Positions 1 to 11,889 of a stretch of 64,000 bases of DNA are shown here, piece after piece. Positions within the stretch are counted from its first letter, which is position 1. Every line of letters begins with the position of its first letter. The position numbers and the translations under genes were made by a program. Source of the stretch: Anastrepha obliqua (taxonomy: Eukaryota > Arthropoda > Insecta > Diptera > Tephritidae). The notes beneath the pieces are model-generated. The model was given only the letters and a program-made list of their open reading frames with translations. It did no database searches and was not told the origin of the DNA. The DNA is taken from assembly GCF_027943255.1 (NCBI RefSeq), contig NC_072893.1, forward strand, positions 118,419,784 through 118,483,783, written 5' to 3'.

Positions 1-560
1 ATTAAGGCCTTAGACTCCAACTACATTTCATCCAAACTGGTCCTACAGTGTACAGAGGAGCTAAAACTGCTCAGCCATTGGCTTGAAATTGGGTTCCCGG
101 TCATAGGAACATACGGGGCAATGAGATAGCGGATGAGCTAGCAAGAAAGGGCTCGACACTAGACATAGCAGAGGCGGTGGCAGTCTCCACCCCACTGAAC
201 ACACTAAAAGCATTAATTGCTTCACACTATCATGCTTTAGCCGAAAGAAGATGGAAGCAAATACCTACATGCATTACAACAAAAAACACATGGCCGTCAT
301 ACAAAATCCAAAGGACGAATGATCTGCTAGGATGTTCTCGGCCAAACATTTCACGTATCACTGCAACCCTTACAGGACATTGGAAAGTAGGGGATCATGC
401 AGCTAGACTCAATCTACCGTTCAATCCTATCTGTAGAAGCTGTCAAGCGGAAGGAGCGAAGGAAAGTCTGTTCCACTATTTATGTGAATGTCCGGGACTA
501 GCCAGGGCACGACTCCGATCCTTCGGTAAGCCTTTCCTACAGCAAATTAAGGAGATCTGA
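1..560 (+). mobile_element. 3' part of an RNase H-bearing non-LTR retrotransposon (LOA/I-type), broken
   Basis: Bases 1 to about 85 read in one frame as the pre-motif part of an RNase H domain, and bases 90-560 continue in another frame, so there is one frameshift around 66-90. The second part opens with a WVPGHRNI-GNE-ADELA block, the signature of RNase H domains in LOA/R1/I-type elements, and carries the last catalytic Asp. Further on is a C-terminal Cys-x2-Cys...His-x4-Cys knuckle (CRSCQ ... FHYLCEC) that ends ORF2 in these elements. The stop is at 558-560. An A-rich tail (about 561-595) follows and is probably the retrotransposition tail. The element is cut by the window edge, so the reverse transcriptase is not seen. 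Confidence 0.8.
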
Positions 561-600
561 CTTGACAAAAAAAAAAAAATAAAATAAAAAACATATCATC

Positions 601-1680
601 ATTACACGAGATAGTGGTAGTAAAACGGTGCTGGTCACTAATTAGGAGCATTTCAGCTCAGAAATGTTCAACCACCTCAACAACAACAACAACAACAACT
701 CTGAGTCACGAAAATGTTTACAACTGGCTCAAGCTTTTCACAGAAGGTCGAAAAGATATGAATGACGCGCTCGCTCTGGACGCCCAGCACATCAACAACC
801 GATGAAAATGTTGAGAAAGTTAAGAAAATTGTTATGGAGAATCGTCGAATCATAATTAGAAAAGTTGCTGGAGATGTCGGCAAATCGGTTGGTTCATGCC
901 ACGCATTTTTTTTAGAAATCTTGGGCATGAAGCGTGTGGCAGCGAAGTTCGCTTCAAAACTGCTGAATTTTGACCACAAACAACGTCGCTGGAACATCAC
1001 TCAGGAATTGTTGCATGACGTCAACGATAATCCAGATTTGCTTAAAAGGGTTTATAACTGCTGACAAATCATGGGTATATGGTTATGACACGGAAACCAA
1101 AGCACAATCGTACCAATAGAAGAATAGAGGAGAGCACGGAGACCTAAAAAAGCATGACAAGTTGGTTCAAATGCCAAGGTTTTGCTCACTGTTTTCTTGG
1201 ATTACCATGGCGTATTGCATTAGGTGTTCTTACCACAGGGTCGTACGGTAAATAAGGAGTATTACCTTGAAAATATGCGCCAGTTGCGTGAAGAAACACC
1301 AAAAACACAAATCTGCTCACTGATCTCAGCTTGTGAGAGATTATTTGGCCAAAAACAACACCGCTATCATGCCTCAGCCGCCGTATTCACCAGATTTGTT
1401 CACCTGCGACTTTTTCCTGTTTCCAAGATTGAAGAGACCCATGAAAGGACGGCGTTGTGCGACTATTGAGGAGACAAAAACCAAATCGCTGAGAGAGCTC
1501 AAGCACATACTAAAAAGTGCATATTAGAACTGCTTCGAGGATTGGAAGAAACGCTGGCGCAAGCGTATTATACCTGAGGGGGACTACTTGAAAGGAGATT
1601 AAGTAGAAATTGATGAATAAATAACACATTTTTTGAAAAATAAATGAAAATTCACCTTATTTCTTGAACACACCTCGTAT
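601..1680 (+). mobile_element. mariner-like transposon relic (SETMAR-type transposase)
   Basis: Pieces of one mariner transposase lie in order in shifting frames. They are the helix-turn-helix region with HENVYNWLKLFTEGR (about 700-800), TDENVEKVKKIVMENRR (about 800-1065), a first catalytic block TADKSWVYGYD (about 1060-1090, normally TGDESW), and the third block YSPDLFTCDFFLFPRLKRPMKGRR (1380-1460) with the D34D aspartate. The reading ends with a WKKRW...EGDYLKGD tail at about 1600. A terminal sequence typical of mariners (cacacctcgta) stands at about 1668-1679. No matching left terminus is visible, and a (CAA)n run at 681-700 interrupts the N-terminus. Several frameshifts and stops make it inactive. 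Confidence 0.85.
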
Positions 1681-1689
1681 ATCTCATGA

Positions 1690-2985
1690 TGTTACATAAC
1701 CTCAAATATAGCCAAAAATCGTGTTTTTGCAGTTTTAAGCCGAAATATCTCATTGAGGTTATACTGAGCTCAGATTCGGACTCAACACGTCAAGAAGCTT
1801 CAAAAAATTTTAGTTTAGTTATTGGTTCTGAAAGATAGTCAAATATTGCCGGCCTGTGCAATCTTTAAATTTAATAAACTTCCTGCCATAAATTGAGCCG
1901 ATGACAGCGATATGCCAACTTCGCTTGCCGTTGAAAATGGCGCTGCTGCTGCCTGGTACCATCTTTTTCTACTGCTGGGTAGGTGTGGGAAAAGTTAACT
2001 AATGGATTTTAAAACAATTTCCCAACGTAATAACGCTCTACATATGTAATTTGGTATGTATATATGTATAGGTATTACTGCTGGATATGCTTAAGGGTTG
2101 AAATGCGCCATGCTCTAACTCCCATATGAGGAAAGGTAATAAAAGAATTTTCATTTCAATTCCAAAGCCTATCAAGAAAGCTATTTATGTAAATAGTTTG
2201 TAGCGTAAAGGGTAAAGGGCAAAGGGTAACATAGCAAATATTTAGAAAGTGAAAAAGTAAATTTGCTCTCATACCTACACATACATACACACGTTTGTAT
2301 GTATATGGATGCAAAGTAAACCGTTATGTTCTAACAAATTTTCACTAATTTGACAATGAGCTTTCAGGGCGTCAACTTGGCGTGTCTATGCTCGCACATA
2401 TAATTCAATATACTATACATATAAAGGTATATTATGTATGTATGTGTATATGAAACGTTTGCAAGTAAATCCCTTTTTTACCGTTATGTGCTATCCCAAA
2501 ATACGCTGAATATACGACTTTTTTGTACGTGTTCGTGGTGTTAAATTTTGATGCACCGTTGCTTTTGTTTTTACATTTCTATACACCTACACACCTACAT
2601 ATACACACTGAAGTTATCCATTTTGTATACCAACAATGTTATTACCCCTTGATGAGGCAATGAATGCCAAATTAGTAGTAGTTTAAGTTAAGGGGTAGCA
2701 TACGGCGAGGTGCAAATGAAATTACCCAATTTATTACTGTTTTTCTAATTGAAAGAGTGAATTTTGTGTGGTTGTGGGTGAATAAAGTTCGGCTCAAAAA
2801 ATGTCGGCTCTTGAAATAGGTATATTTTCTGTTTATGTGGGTTGTGGTACATGGATACAGCAGTCCACCTATTGATTGAGCGTTCGAGAGAAAGAGAAAG
2901 CTTATGCTAATTCAACTGTCTCCATCAAAGTCAACTGGAACACAAATTACGGGATTTTATCTTAATCTCTATACCTGTACCACGC
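1690..2985. other. AT-rich spacer with ATGT microsatellites
   Basis: No coding region is visible. Short (ATGT)n/(CATA)n stretches occur near 2050-2070, 2280-2310 and 2420-2450. The stretch 1686-1720 resembles an internal part of the element at 18060-19158 (gttacataacctcaaatatagc is shared at 1690 and 18541), so a fragment of that repeat may be present. Confidence 0.5.
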
Positions 2986-2989
2986 TTGC

Positions 2990-3268
2990 AGGTAGCTTCT
3001 CTAAACTTTTATTATATATAATTTGCGCTTTTACCCCTTATTGCGTGTTTGACCGAGCTCCTTCTCCTATTCGTTGCGCGCGCTTTGATGTTGTTCCACC
3101 AATGGAGAGACCTACAGTTTTAAGCCGATGGTTCTTTATGAGTAGCTTTTTCATGTCAGAAACACATTCGCAGGTTTGCCATTGCCTGCCAAGGCGCGAC
3201 TGCGGTTAGAAAAAAAACTTTTTCTATCATTTAGTGTTTCATGCCAACATGAAATTCGATCTTTAGTC
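2990..3268 (-). mobile_element. tRNA-derived SINE, degenerate copy
   Basis: This matches the SINE copies at 37690 and 54317 across its body: the tail-proximal 'ttgcgcttttaccccttattgcgtgtttgaccgagctcc' region, the 'gatgttgttcc...ggagagacctacagttt' block and the 'catg.cagaaa...tttgccattgcctgcc' block. The tRNA-like head should lie at the right end, but the B-box region (gaaattcgatc, about 3250-3260) is heavily mutated, so the promoter is dead. Its plus-strand reading as a 101-residue protein is an accident of the repeat. Confidence 0.75.
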
Positions 3269-3499
3269 AAAATTTTCCATTTTGTGGACTTAGAGATAAC
3301 CAATATTTATAAAAGACGTGAAATTGACTGATTTGGCTAATTTCGAACTCGTTTCTGGACAGCCGTTCAGCTCTACTTTCTCTCTTTTTCGCATATTTCT
3401 ATAAGCGAGCACCCGCGAATAAATAATTTCATATGATATTTTCAGTACTCGGACTTGATGCGTTGACTAAGTAGCCCGAAATATTCCATAATAAATATG

Positions 3500-4141
3500 C
3501 TGACTTGTTGGGAATGTTGGGCGTGCAGGTAACATTTCTCTCATATGGGTGCCAGGACATAGAAGCAAAGAGGGAAATGAAATTGCTGATGCGTGGTGAA
3601 AAGATTTTTAGAGGTGGGCTACGTAGCAGACCGTTATTTGGTTCTGAGCGAATTTTGACAGAATCAGCTGATGGGCTGACGTCACTAGGGCCACGAAGCG
3701 GTTTGTTTGCAAAAAAACTGAGCTAGTAATATAACTAAAAAAATTGTATTAGTAATATACGAAAAAAATCAACAAATGACCAGACTTCTTTGCCATCTGA
3801 ACAACGACTGATTAGTCGAATGTCTGAATATGTGTGAAATTATTTAATCCTCCTTGCAGAAGCTGTGGGGACTTTTCAGAGAAGTAGACTGTTGTGCACT
3901 TTAGCTGTAAATGTCCGGGTTTGGCAGTTAGACGATCAAGGTCACTGAGTATTTGTTTCTTCGGCAGACTAAGGCCGTGCTCCCACCTAAATCTTATCAA
4001 CCTTCTCCGTTACATCAACAGCATAAACAGGTTTGCTGCAGATATCTGCCCGTTGGAGGTCTCATAATGGTATTAAAACGGCGCTTTAGTGCTACTTGAG
4101 GAGTGTCAGACTGGTACTTCAGCTATTTCACCTACCTACCT
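3500..4141 (+). mobile_element. LOA-type non-LTR family A, 3' fragment
   Basis: The RNase H block (ISL-x-WVPGHRSKEGNEIADAW) is readable at 3525-3600. After a rearranged stretch, the C-terminal knuckle region (CRSCGDFSE... ...CKCPGLAVRR) is at 3855-3935, followed by the family's 3' UTR with the marker AAACGGCGCTTTAGTGCT (about 4076) and a (CTAC)n end. The same 3' sequence recurs at 8400-8490 and 10500-10620, so these are three copies of one family, all on the plus strand. Frames are broken and the middle is partly deleted. Confidence 0.75.
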
Positions 4142-4374
4142 GCCTTTGTTGACCCGAATTAATCCAAAATAGCCAACACAGTCTTTTTAGAAGAATTTCG
4201 GTAATATTTTCAAATTTGAAAATTCAAACATATTTTCAAAATTTTTCTATTGAAAAACAAAATTGTTCCTTTACTCTAAGTATATATTAAAAAAAAACTG
4301 CAAACCCCTTTTAATCACTTGTAACATTCATGATATTTAATAGCTTATTTACGGTAATTGTTCCAGCTTAAATC

Positions 4375-4515
4375 TCCCTCTCTCCCTCTCTTAGCTTCCC
4401 AGTCTGTGGTGGGCCATAGCTTCATCAACAATCCTCTTCCGATTCAGTCTCTCTCTTGCCTCATTTCTCCAATTACGAACGTTCATCTCTTTTAAGCCTG
4501 AGTTTAAGTTTCCAG
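4375..4515 (-). mobile_element. possible RTE-type retrotransposon C-terminal scrap
   Basis: Read on the minus strand, this stretch gives a short VRNWRNEARERLNRKRIVDEAMAHH-like peptide followed by a stop and a GA-rich run. A 'W-R-x2-A-x-x-R' ending before a simple-repeat tail is typical of the last residues of RTE-type ORFs. The match is only about 30 residues long, so the call is tentative. Confidence 0.35.
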
Positions 4516-7135
4516 CTTAACAATCCACCGGATTGAGCTACATATACGCCTTTCCACTTTTTGTTGCTCATTTATTTTAGAGAAATTGGATACTTTTCGC
4601 ATATTTCAAATTACTCTCAGAACTGTCACAATTAGCACATGGGTAACATTTTAGGGGACAATTATTGGACATTGAGCTGCCATAATTGCTATGGGCAGAG
4701 CAAATTAAATTTTTTTAGCTACTTAAATGTGCTACCATAATTTATAAGCTATCAACTTAATTGTAGTATATTTTTCCACTATTTTCCTCAATTCTAAAAA
4801 AGTGTTTGAGTGAAGCAAAAAAAACAAAAAAAAAACAGCAATTCCTTCAGCAAAGAACGTAAGCAGCTAAATGACTAATGGAAAAATTGTAAAAGAAATT
4901 CGATGTAAAAGGTAAAAAAAAAATAAAAATTTGTGGTGAAAACTTTGTGAAAGGTTGGACGTTACACACATATGTATGTGTGTATATGCACATATGTTTG
5001 TATGTCGAATTGTCGACATTTAAGTAGGTAGTTGATAGCTGTTACTTGTACACCGTCGAGTGTGAGTGGCGGTGCACTTGGCCACATTTCTGTTGCTTCT
5101 CTACTTTTTAATTAGAAAATTAGAAGTTCAACAATAAAGTGTTTAAATAAATAGTTTTGTATTTTAGTAGCAGAAAATTATTTGTTGGAAAAGACCTATG
5201 CCTTTCTTTTTTATGTATTTATTTATTTATTTTTATTATTAGTGCAGTCAAAAGAGAGAAAAAATGCTTGAGTGGTTAACTAGAAAATTATAAGTGTGTA
5301 TGTACATAAGTAGAAGTGCAGGGCAGTTGGCTGTAAAACCACTAGTGAGAGCGGCAATTGGTCTGGTCCATTCTGCATGTGAACGCATGCATGTATGTGT
5401 GTGTCCATTTCCGCATGAACAGTGAGCTCTTTGTTGACAAGTGGTCCTTCTCGTACCTACAAACAACACTTGCTGGCATTACCAGCCACTAGACAACAAA
5501 GGTATCAGCAAAATCATCAACACCAACAGCAACAGCGCTGTGTACTGTTACTTTGTTTGAGTTTGTTTCTCATTGCGACGATTTCGACTTCTTCAGCACT
5601 ATCAGCCAGCCGAAGAAAGTACGAGTACGAGCGAATAGCGGTGCCTGATCATGATTAGGACAGCTCTCATTGGCTGATCGAAACGAAACAAAACGGAAAT
5701 GCAATAAAGCACCGTGCGCATGCAAGCTGCAGAGAAAGCGTACAAGCACGAGAAGGCTACATTACATTCTTAATGAGTACATACATATGCATGTATGTGT
5801 GTATGTATGCATACTTAAATTTTTTCTTTCTCCAACTTAAAGCAGTGCACTCCCCAATTCTTTTCTAGGAAGTGCGCACGCTCTCAAGTGCATAGCAAAT
5901 AAAGAAGCGCCAAGCAGAAGTTGAAATAAAAAAAATAATAAAAATGTATATATGTACGAAGTGGTGATGAGCTGCTGACAGCTAACTATTTGCAGGCGCT
6001 GTCGAAGTGGCTTATAACCTCAAAGCAAAAAAAACAAAAACAAAGAAAGGAGAAAACCACAATGTTGCATTTCCAACTTCTTGGCTGCCAAAGGTGCCAT
6101 ATGTTAATTTTCATAATTCCTCATAATTCGACTATCAACTTACAGGCCTGTTCACAGTACTTCTCATGGCTGCATATGCATGTAGATAATACACACATAC
6201 ATATGTGCATACATACTTACATATATTATTCATCAAATGTCTGTGAGTAGTTTGTACACATCAGCCAAGTAGGCACATTTTTATTGTTGCTCTCCCTAGC
6301 ATTGCTCCTGCACCATACGCCATTCGTCGCGCTTGTAACTCCCGCCTGCCTATGCACTTCAACACTTCAAAAACCCATCATCACTCGTTTGTTTTTATAT
6401 TGCATTTTATATTTATTTAGTGAGTATTAAATTTTCATTTAGTTTAGAATTTTTCAATTTCACAAAGATGCTATTTCCAGGAAGTGTGCCTCTTGGATTG
6501 ACATCCTATAATATCGGCACAATGTACTTTTAAATGTATTGTAGTTTGAGTTTCAATTAACTGACCCAAGCAAAACAAAAATTAAAAACATGAAAAAAAA
6601 TGAAGAGTGAAGTGTTATCAAAACAGTAGCTACAAATTGTGGGAATGTTGGGATTCTGCTGTTTGATGCTTCGTAGTTCCAAGAAGCAGCTGTTATCGTT
6701 GCAGCGACATAGAGTTTGTTTTTAATGAGCCGTTGGCTGAAGATTAGCTCCAAAGTGTTAAGTTTATACAACGCTTGGATGCCTAAAAGATTTTAAACTT
6801 TTTAACGACAAGCTAATCTAAAAGATTATATGGGGGATGTTTCGATGTGTATAAGTCTACGAAGTAGGGAAAGTTTTTGTTCACCATTCACTGGGAGTGA
6901 CCAAGAAGGTTCTTCTGCTTACGGTTGAAGCAGCTCACAACGTTCGGGTTTCACCCAAGTATTCTCTAGGTAGCTTCCGAACACCTGTTTGGGAACGAGC
7001 TGATGTGAGATGACGAAACTGCGCAGGAGCACTGGTTGTACGCTGAGTTTTGGATCCGAGTAATGAACAGAAAAACAAGGCCGCAGATATGGCCATTCAA
7101 GAGGAAGAAACTAAAAAATTGACTGATCGAAATTA
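4516..7135. other. spacer without recognised genes
   Basis: A-rich and T-rich runs, (ATGT)n/(CA)n microsatellites (about 4968-5000, 5390-5405, 5785-5815, 6175-6225) and CAG/CAA-rich DNA near 5500-5540 are present. Open frames here have no recognisable domain. At 6870-7090 the sequence is less AT-rich and abuts the retrotransposon fragment that follows, so it may be an older piece of it, but I could not assign it. Confidence 0.5.
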
Positions 7136-7139
7136 GTTT

Positions 7140-8490
7140 AAGACTCGCCATAAATCAGAAATTATTATAACGCTCTCCCAGTGCCTTACACTCTCATCGG
7201 AAGTGAAGTATCTTGGTGTAATACTTGACCCCAAGCTCTACTGGAAGCTGCACATAGAAAATCGAGTTAAGAAGGCCAGCATAGCCTTCTACGCCTGTAA
7301 ATCTATGTTCGGCAAAAAATGGGGTCTCAAGCCACGTATCGTACTTTGGATGCACAACTTAGTGGTTCTGCCAGTTTTGACATATGGTTGCCTCGTTTGG
7401 TGGGTAGCACTTCAGAAGGGCTACAACACCACTAAACTAAAGAGAGTGCAGAGAACTGCACGTGTGGGCATCACTGGTGCTTGTAGAACATGTCCCACTG
7501 CTGTGCTCAACGTTATTTTGCACCACCTACTTCCTGCGGACTTGCAGGTTAAATCCATTGCTGGTCAGAGCGCTATTAGGTTGAAGGAGATTCGCCTCTG
7601 GAGACAACTTCCTGTGGGACATTATAGCATCTTGAAGAAGATCTCCCCTTCCTTCTCTGTACTTTGTACATACTTATCACTCCATTCGCAAACTGGGTTT
7701 TTAGTCGTGTTTTTCGAGCAGAGGTCTTCGCGATCCTGCAAGCATGCAAAATGTTGGGAGGGAGACATTCAAATTGTTTCCGATAGTCCATCTGCGATCA
7801 AGGCCTTGTCGTCGCCGTATTGCAGCTCTCTTCTGGTAAACTCCTGTAAGAAGGAACTCAAAAGTCTCGGACGTGCAGGAAACATTTCCCTTATCTGGGT
7901 TTCTAGGCACAGGAATATAGAGGGAAATGAAATTGCTGATGAGCTCGCCAGGAAGGGGTCGACAGAACTGGTTTCAGTTGTCCTCTTCTCAGACATCGGT
8001 GTCCCCTTGACCGTTGTTAAAGGGAAACTACACAATTTTTTTCTAAACAAACCGCAAGACAGATGGAGGTCTGTCTCATCGTGTAAAATACTATGGCCTC
8101 AATACGATATAAACACACGCTTAAGGTGATGGGAATCCACCGCCTTTCAATTTCCAAACTCATTGCGGTGCTCACTGGTTACTGGCTGATCGGTACTCAT
8201 GTGGAGAAGCTTGGAATTCCGCACTTTCTCTGCAAATGTCCGGCTCTGGCGGCTATGTGCTTGAGATTCTTTATAGTGTCCTTTGGGGTTGGCTTAAAGA
8301 AATTCACCAGCCTAGATCCCTTTTCTATCCTCTACTACACCAACAACACTGGGTGGCTGTAGACGGTTTTCTCCCCCCTAAATTTTTTCGCAGGTAGTGG
8401 TCCACTTTATGATATCAAAACGGCACGTAAGTGCTTCTTGTAGTGTACCTGAGGTACTCTTGCCATCTAACCTACCAATCTACCTATAAC
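7140..8490 (+). mobile_element. LOA-type non-LTR family A, RT thumb and RNase H region
   Basis: An open frame of about 308 residues (7203-8129) starts inside the reverse transcriptase thumb region with VKYLGVILDPKLYW, continues through GITGACRTCPTAVLN (the usual spacer before RNase H), and ends in RNase H motifs VSDSPSAIKAL and LIWVSRHRNIEGNEIADELARKG. The block carrying the first RNase H Asp and Glu (TDGS ... FQAE) is missing and replaced by out-of-frame sequence near 7670-7740, so the domain cannot work. The C-terminal part shifts frame after about 8090 and ends at 8360. A 3' UTR like those at 4060-4141 and 10500-10620 follows. The 5' end is truncated. Confidence 0.85.
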
Positions 8491-8504
8491 TCTCCACAAA
8501 CGAA

Positions 8505-8738
8505 ATGTCGGACAGAAGAACAAAATGCAAAAAACTGATCTCAGTTAAAATGAAAATGGAGAGCAAACAAGGAAAGATTACATTGACTATCTCCATTGGT
8601 TCACCAGTCCAGAGCCCTATGGAAGCTCAACTGGTAGTAATTTTAGATGAGAAGTCTGACCGGAGATCTAAATCTGGGGTCACGGGAAGAGGAGCTCTCG
8701 CATGCGGTATGACAAAAGTCTACATACGGTTCAATTAG
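8505..8738 (+). other. unassigned open frame, 77 residues
   Basis: This small frame is rich in Lys and Ser and has no domain I recognise (it ends SGVTGRGALACGMTKVYIRFN). It lies between a retrotransposon 3' end and a Tc1 relic, and its start is ATG. Given the neighbourhood, an old repeat fragment is more likely than a host gene. Confidence 0.2.
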
Positions 8739-8759
8739 CTTAAAAAAATTTTAATTCAT

Positions 8760-9975
8760 ATTAACATAATCAATCACTGGTTGACGGCGTCGTGGCATTG
8801 ATCCAACTAGTTGGCTAAGCTCTTCTAGCTTCATTTGGTTTCATGCCTCCATCAACTGTTTCTCTGTCGATTTTGCGTCAGTTACCGCGCTTCGTCGAAT
8901 TTTTCTCTCTGAAAGCATCCAAACATGATCTATCGGACTTAAATCCAGATTCTCTGGCGTTGTATAAGTTGACTGGGTGCGTAATACAGGAGCCATTCTT
9001 TGACACTAAGCGCAGTATGCCCAGGGTCATTGTCTTGTTGGACTTGTTGGAGAGGAAGGGGCTCGTCTCGAAAGGCCTCATATGCCCCGAGTACTTCCAG
9101 CGGCAGGATCGATACCAGTAAGATCCTGATTACGGTATACAGGAAAATATTCTTAGATTAGGAAGTCTATGGGCCGGTGAAAGTAGTATTCTATCACCTC
9201 AGTACAGGAGGGTGACACTTCACCGAAATGGCTGATAGGCTAATGCTGCAATCGCCTCCGTCCCGTTAAGTTGGTGGTGCAGATCCAGTTGAGCAATCCT
9301 GCCTAATTCCTGTCCTGACTCTTTACTCTATTGTCCATGAAGCGTAGATTTAACCCTCACATGGCCTTCCTGCTCGCATAGATAACCATGGGGACACTTA
9401 GGGAAACTGCACTTTCGTGTAAGGATAGCGGTCTGAAGTCGGGACTCAAAACAATTGAAATGAACACTCAAAACAGAAAACAAACCACCGAGCAAAGAAC
9501 AGATGAAGGAATCTGAGATGGTCGCAATGACAATGTGGATCCAGAAGCAGCCTTTAGAATAAGTAGTTTACTGCTAAGATCCACGCCGGCAAAGAACGCA
9601 CCAATTCTCAATGCAGCGTTCAAAAATATAAAAGCTGATAGCCCCGCAAACGGCAAGGGGCACAGTAACATCAGCCTTCGGATGAAGGATGCCTCTGCCT
9701 TCTAAATGTATTGAACTTTGATTCGTCAGTAAATAAAACTTTAGACCAGAAACGCATTCCCTTGCCAATATGTGCCCATGCAAACTTAAGCCGAAGGCGA
9801 CGGTTTTTTCTGAAATCAGCGGCTTTTTACATGGTGACCTGCTGGAATATACGCATTTATTAAGACATCTCTTAATAGTTCTTGGATAAACACTTTTTCT
9901 GGATGTAAAGACGATATATTTGACCAATTTTGGAGCACTTAAAAATGGAGCTTACATCTATTTGGATTGAGCTTT
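8760..9975 (-). mobile_element. Tc1-like transposon relic
   Basis: On the minus strand the pieces run in Tc1 order. At about 9930-9660 an N-terminal part reads RTIKRCLNK...KKPLISEK followed by a stretch corresponding to the usual W-x-VLF-x-DESKF (here LKFYLLTNQSSIHL, Asp lost). At about 9080-8770 the C-terminal part reads Q-DNDPGHTA and then, across frames, the D-L-P-I-H-W-region and an SMPRR-Q-VI ending. The catalytic second Asp (DND) is visible; frames shift repeatedly. The middle (about 9130-9560) does not read as transposase and may be diverged or inserted DNA. Terminal repeats were not identified. Confidence 0.65.
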
Positions 9976-10094
9976 ATCTTCTTATCTTTCTTTTCTGGTG
10001 TGCATTTTGCTAGTTTTCTTAATTTTTATGCTGGCCCGAGGCAATAGGTTTCTTTTTATGAGAATCATTTTAATGGACTTGGAAAATTGATAAT

Positions 10095-10620
10095 ATTTAC
10101 AAGGTGCCTACCCCTTGACAGTTGTTAAAGGGGAACTGCCCAAATTATTTCTCAGGAAAGCGCAGAAAAGATGGAGCTCTATTTCTTTATGTGCTATTTC
10201 GAAAACCCTTTGGCTCCAGTACAATATATAATACGAAGGACTCGCCATTCAATTTCCAAACTCGTAGCTGTGTTTGCCGGTCACTGGACGATTGGCACAC
10301 ACGCGGAAAAGCTAGGATTATCTTTTAACACCCATTGCAGAAGCTGTGGGGACCTTTCAGGGAAGGAGACTATTGAGCACTTTCTCCGTAAATGTCCGGG
10401 TTTGGCAGCAAGACGTTTAAGCTCACTGGGTGTTCTTTTCTTCGACAGTCTGGGGCATTGCGCCAACCTAAATCCCGTCAATCATCTCCATTATATCAAC
10501 AGCTCTGGCTGGCTGTAGATATATGCCTGTTGGAGGTCTCATAATGATATAAAAACGGCGCTTTAGTGCTACTTGAGGAAATCCAGACTGGCCCTTCAAC
10601 CATTGCACCTACCTACAAGG
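10095..10620 (+). mobile_element. LOA-type non-LTR family A, 3' end
   Basis: It begins near VPLTVVKGELPKLF, the same segment as in the copy at 7140-8490, and runs through the C-terminal knuckle CRSCGDLSGKETIEHFLRKCPGL (10335-10400) to a stop at 10516-10518. A 3' UTR with the marker AAAACGGCGCTTTAGTGCT (about 10552) and a (CTAC)n end near 10615 follows. One frameshift separates the first and last thirds. It is a 5'-truncated copy. Confidence 0.8.
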
Positions 10621-10870
10621 TGCCGCTTGATATCATTTTCACATTACATTTCTTGCTAATTCTCTCATGCAAATATATACAAAGTAACTCTTTAAAAAGT
10701 GGTCTCCCATTTCGCAATGAATTGCTTTAAATCATTTAATTATTTCAAACTGAATAAGGCATTCACTTTTAATTCCCTTTTTCTTCACACAATCGCCTTC
10801 ACCTTCTACCTTCGCATTCTCACTTTCATTGTAACTTCATTTTCGTCCTGACTCTGCAACACTGTCTCTA

Positions 10871-11216
10871 GGGACAATGTGTGACACAAAACAATTTCAA
10901 CTTCTTAAATTGCAGCAGTTTTATCAGCCGTCACAGCGCAAACTCCTCCAACAAAAGGATGTAATCAAATTAAGTAAGGCGAACAATGTAACAAGGAAGG
11001 CATTGGCAGAAGGATATCCGGACTCTAGAGCAAGTATGCATACACTCTGACGAATATGAGTGTACATACAAACTGAATTGCGGTCTATGATTGCGGAGCA
11101 CTCCTACGAGCACGGCGCGGAGGCGCAAGAAATCCGCAAGCAAATGCTGCAAAACGTAAAGGAAAACTGTGCAGAACTGCTTGCGCTCAAAAATGAAGGC
11201 GAACCACAAGAAGAAG
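10871..11216 (+). CDS. candidate host-gene exon (or damaged retrocopy), product unknown
   Basis: A long pyrimidine-rich stretch (about 10770-10870) ends in a strong acceptor, CTGTCTCTAG at 10861-10870. An ATG at 10877 with A at -3 opens a frame reading MCDTKQFQLLKLQQFYQPSQ (57 codons to a TGA at 11048). After a second TGA at 11057 the same frame continues as a hydrophilic helix-like sequence, including EHSYEHGAEAQEIRKQMLQN, up to a donor AAG|GTAAAC at 11216/11217. CA-rich intron-like DNA follows. The two TGAs lie within 12 bases, in a short ATGCATACA...ATGAGTGTACATACA stretch that looks like inserted microsatellite-type sequence. So this may be a real exon with a lesion, two exons with an unseen arrangement, or a broken copy. 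I do not recognise the protein family. Confidence 0.4.
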
Positions 11217-11239
11217 GTAAACAATATGAGGTGGTGTAG

Positions 11240-11885
11240 ACACACATACCAACACACATACACACACATATACACATAGCAAATTTATATACTTACAAAC
11301 TTATAATGCACGTGAATTTTCAGGTGCCTTTTCTACGTACCATGCAATTGTTATTGTTTTCATTATTAGGAAAAGAAAATTGCACTTGAAAAGGGCGTTT
11401 TCCTACTTGAGTGTCGCCCATGTGCTCGTGCACACACATACATACATACATAAAATATAGAGGATGGCCCATGGTTCAATGAGGTGTGAAAAAAGGTGGC
11501 AAACAGTAGGCGTTTCTGTCGATGATTGTAATGTAAATATACGCCACTTAATTTTTGTAATTTTACACATTTATTTCTCTAATTGCAGCAATAATCGCAT
11601 AAACATTTGCTCGGGTCGTAGGAGGTACCCAAATGGATGAAGACTTTCTAAATGTGCTGGATTGAAGGTAAAAATCAGCTGCTGGACGTGCAAACAAATG
11701 GGAATCGGAGAAGAATAATGGGAAGAGTAAAGAAGAAGCCGAAGAATGTACGCATGTAAATGAAGAAAAATGGAATAAAGAGAAAAAACTTGGGAGAGGG
11801 AAAAACAGTAGGAAGAACAATCTATCTATGGGCGAAGTAACTGCGGTGAGTGGGCAAAAGAAGCATTGTTTAGAACGAACGAATA
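11240..11885. other. spacer with CA microsatellites
   Basis: (CA)n-rich runs stand at 11240-11275 and 11430-11450. On the minus strand 11563-11700 reads as a short Ser/Pro/Ala-rich peptide ending before a stop at 11563, with no recognised domain. Nothing else can be supported. Confidence 0.4.
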
Positions 11886-11889
11886 TTAA

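Noticed and set aside
11048..11059. Selenocysteine reading of the two TGA codons in the candidate exon
   Set aside because: No selenocysteine insertion hairpin or selenoprotein family can be shown, and two TGAs so close together fit an insertion better.
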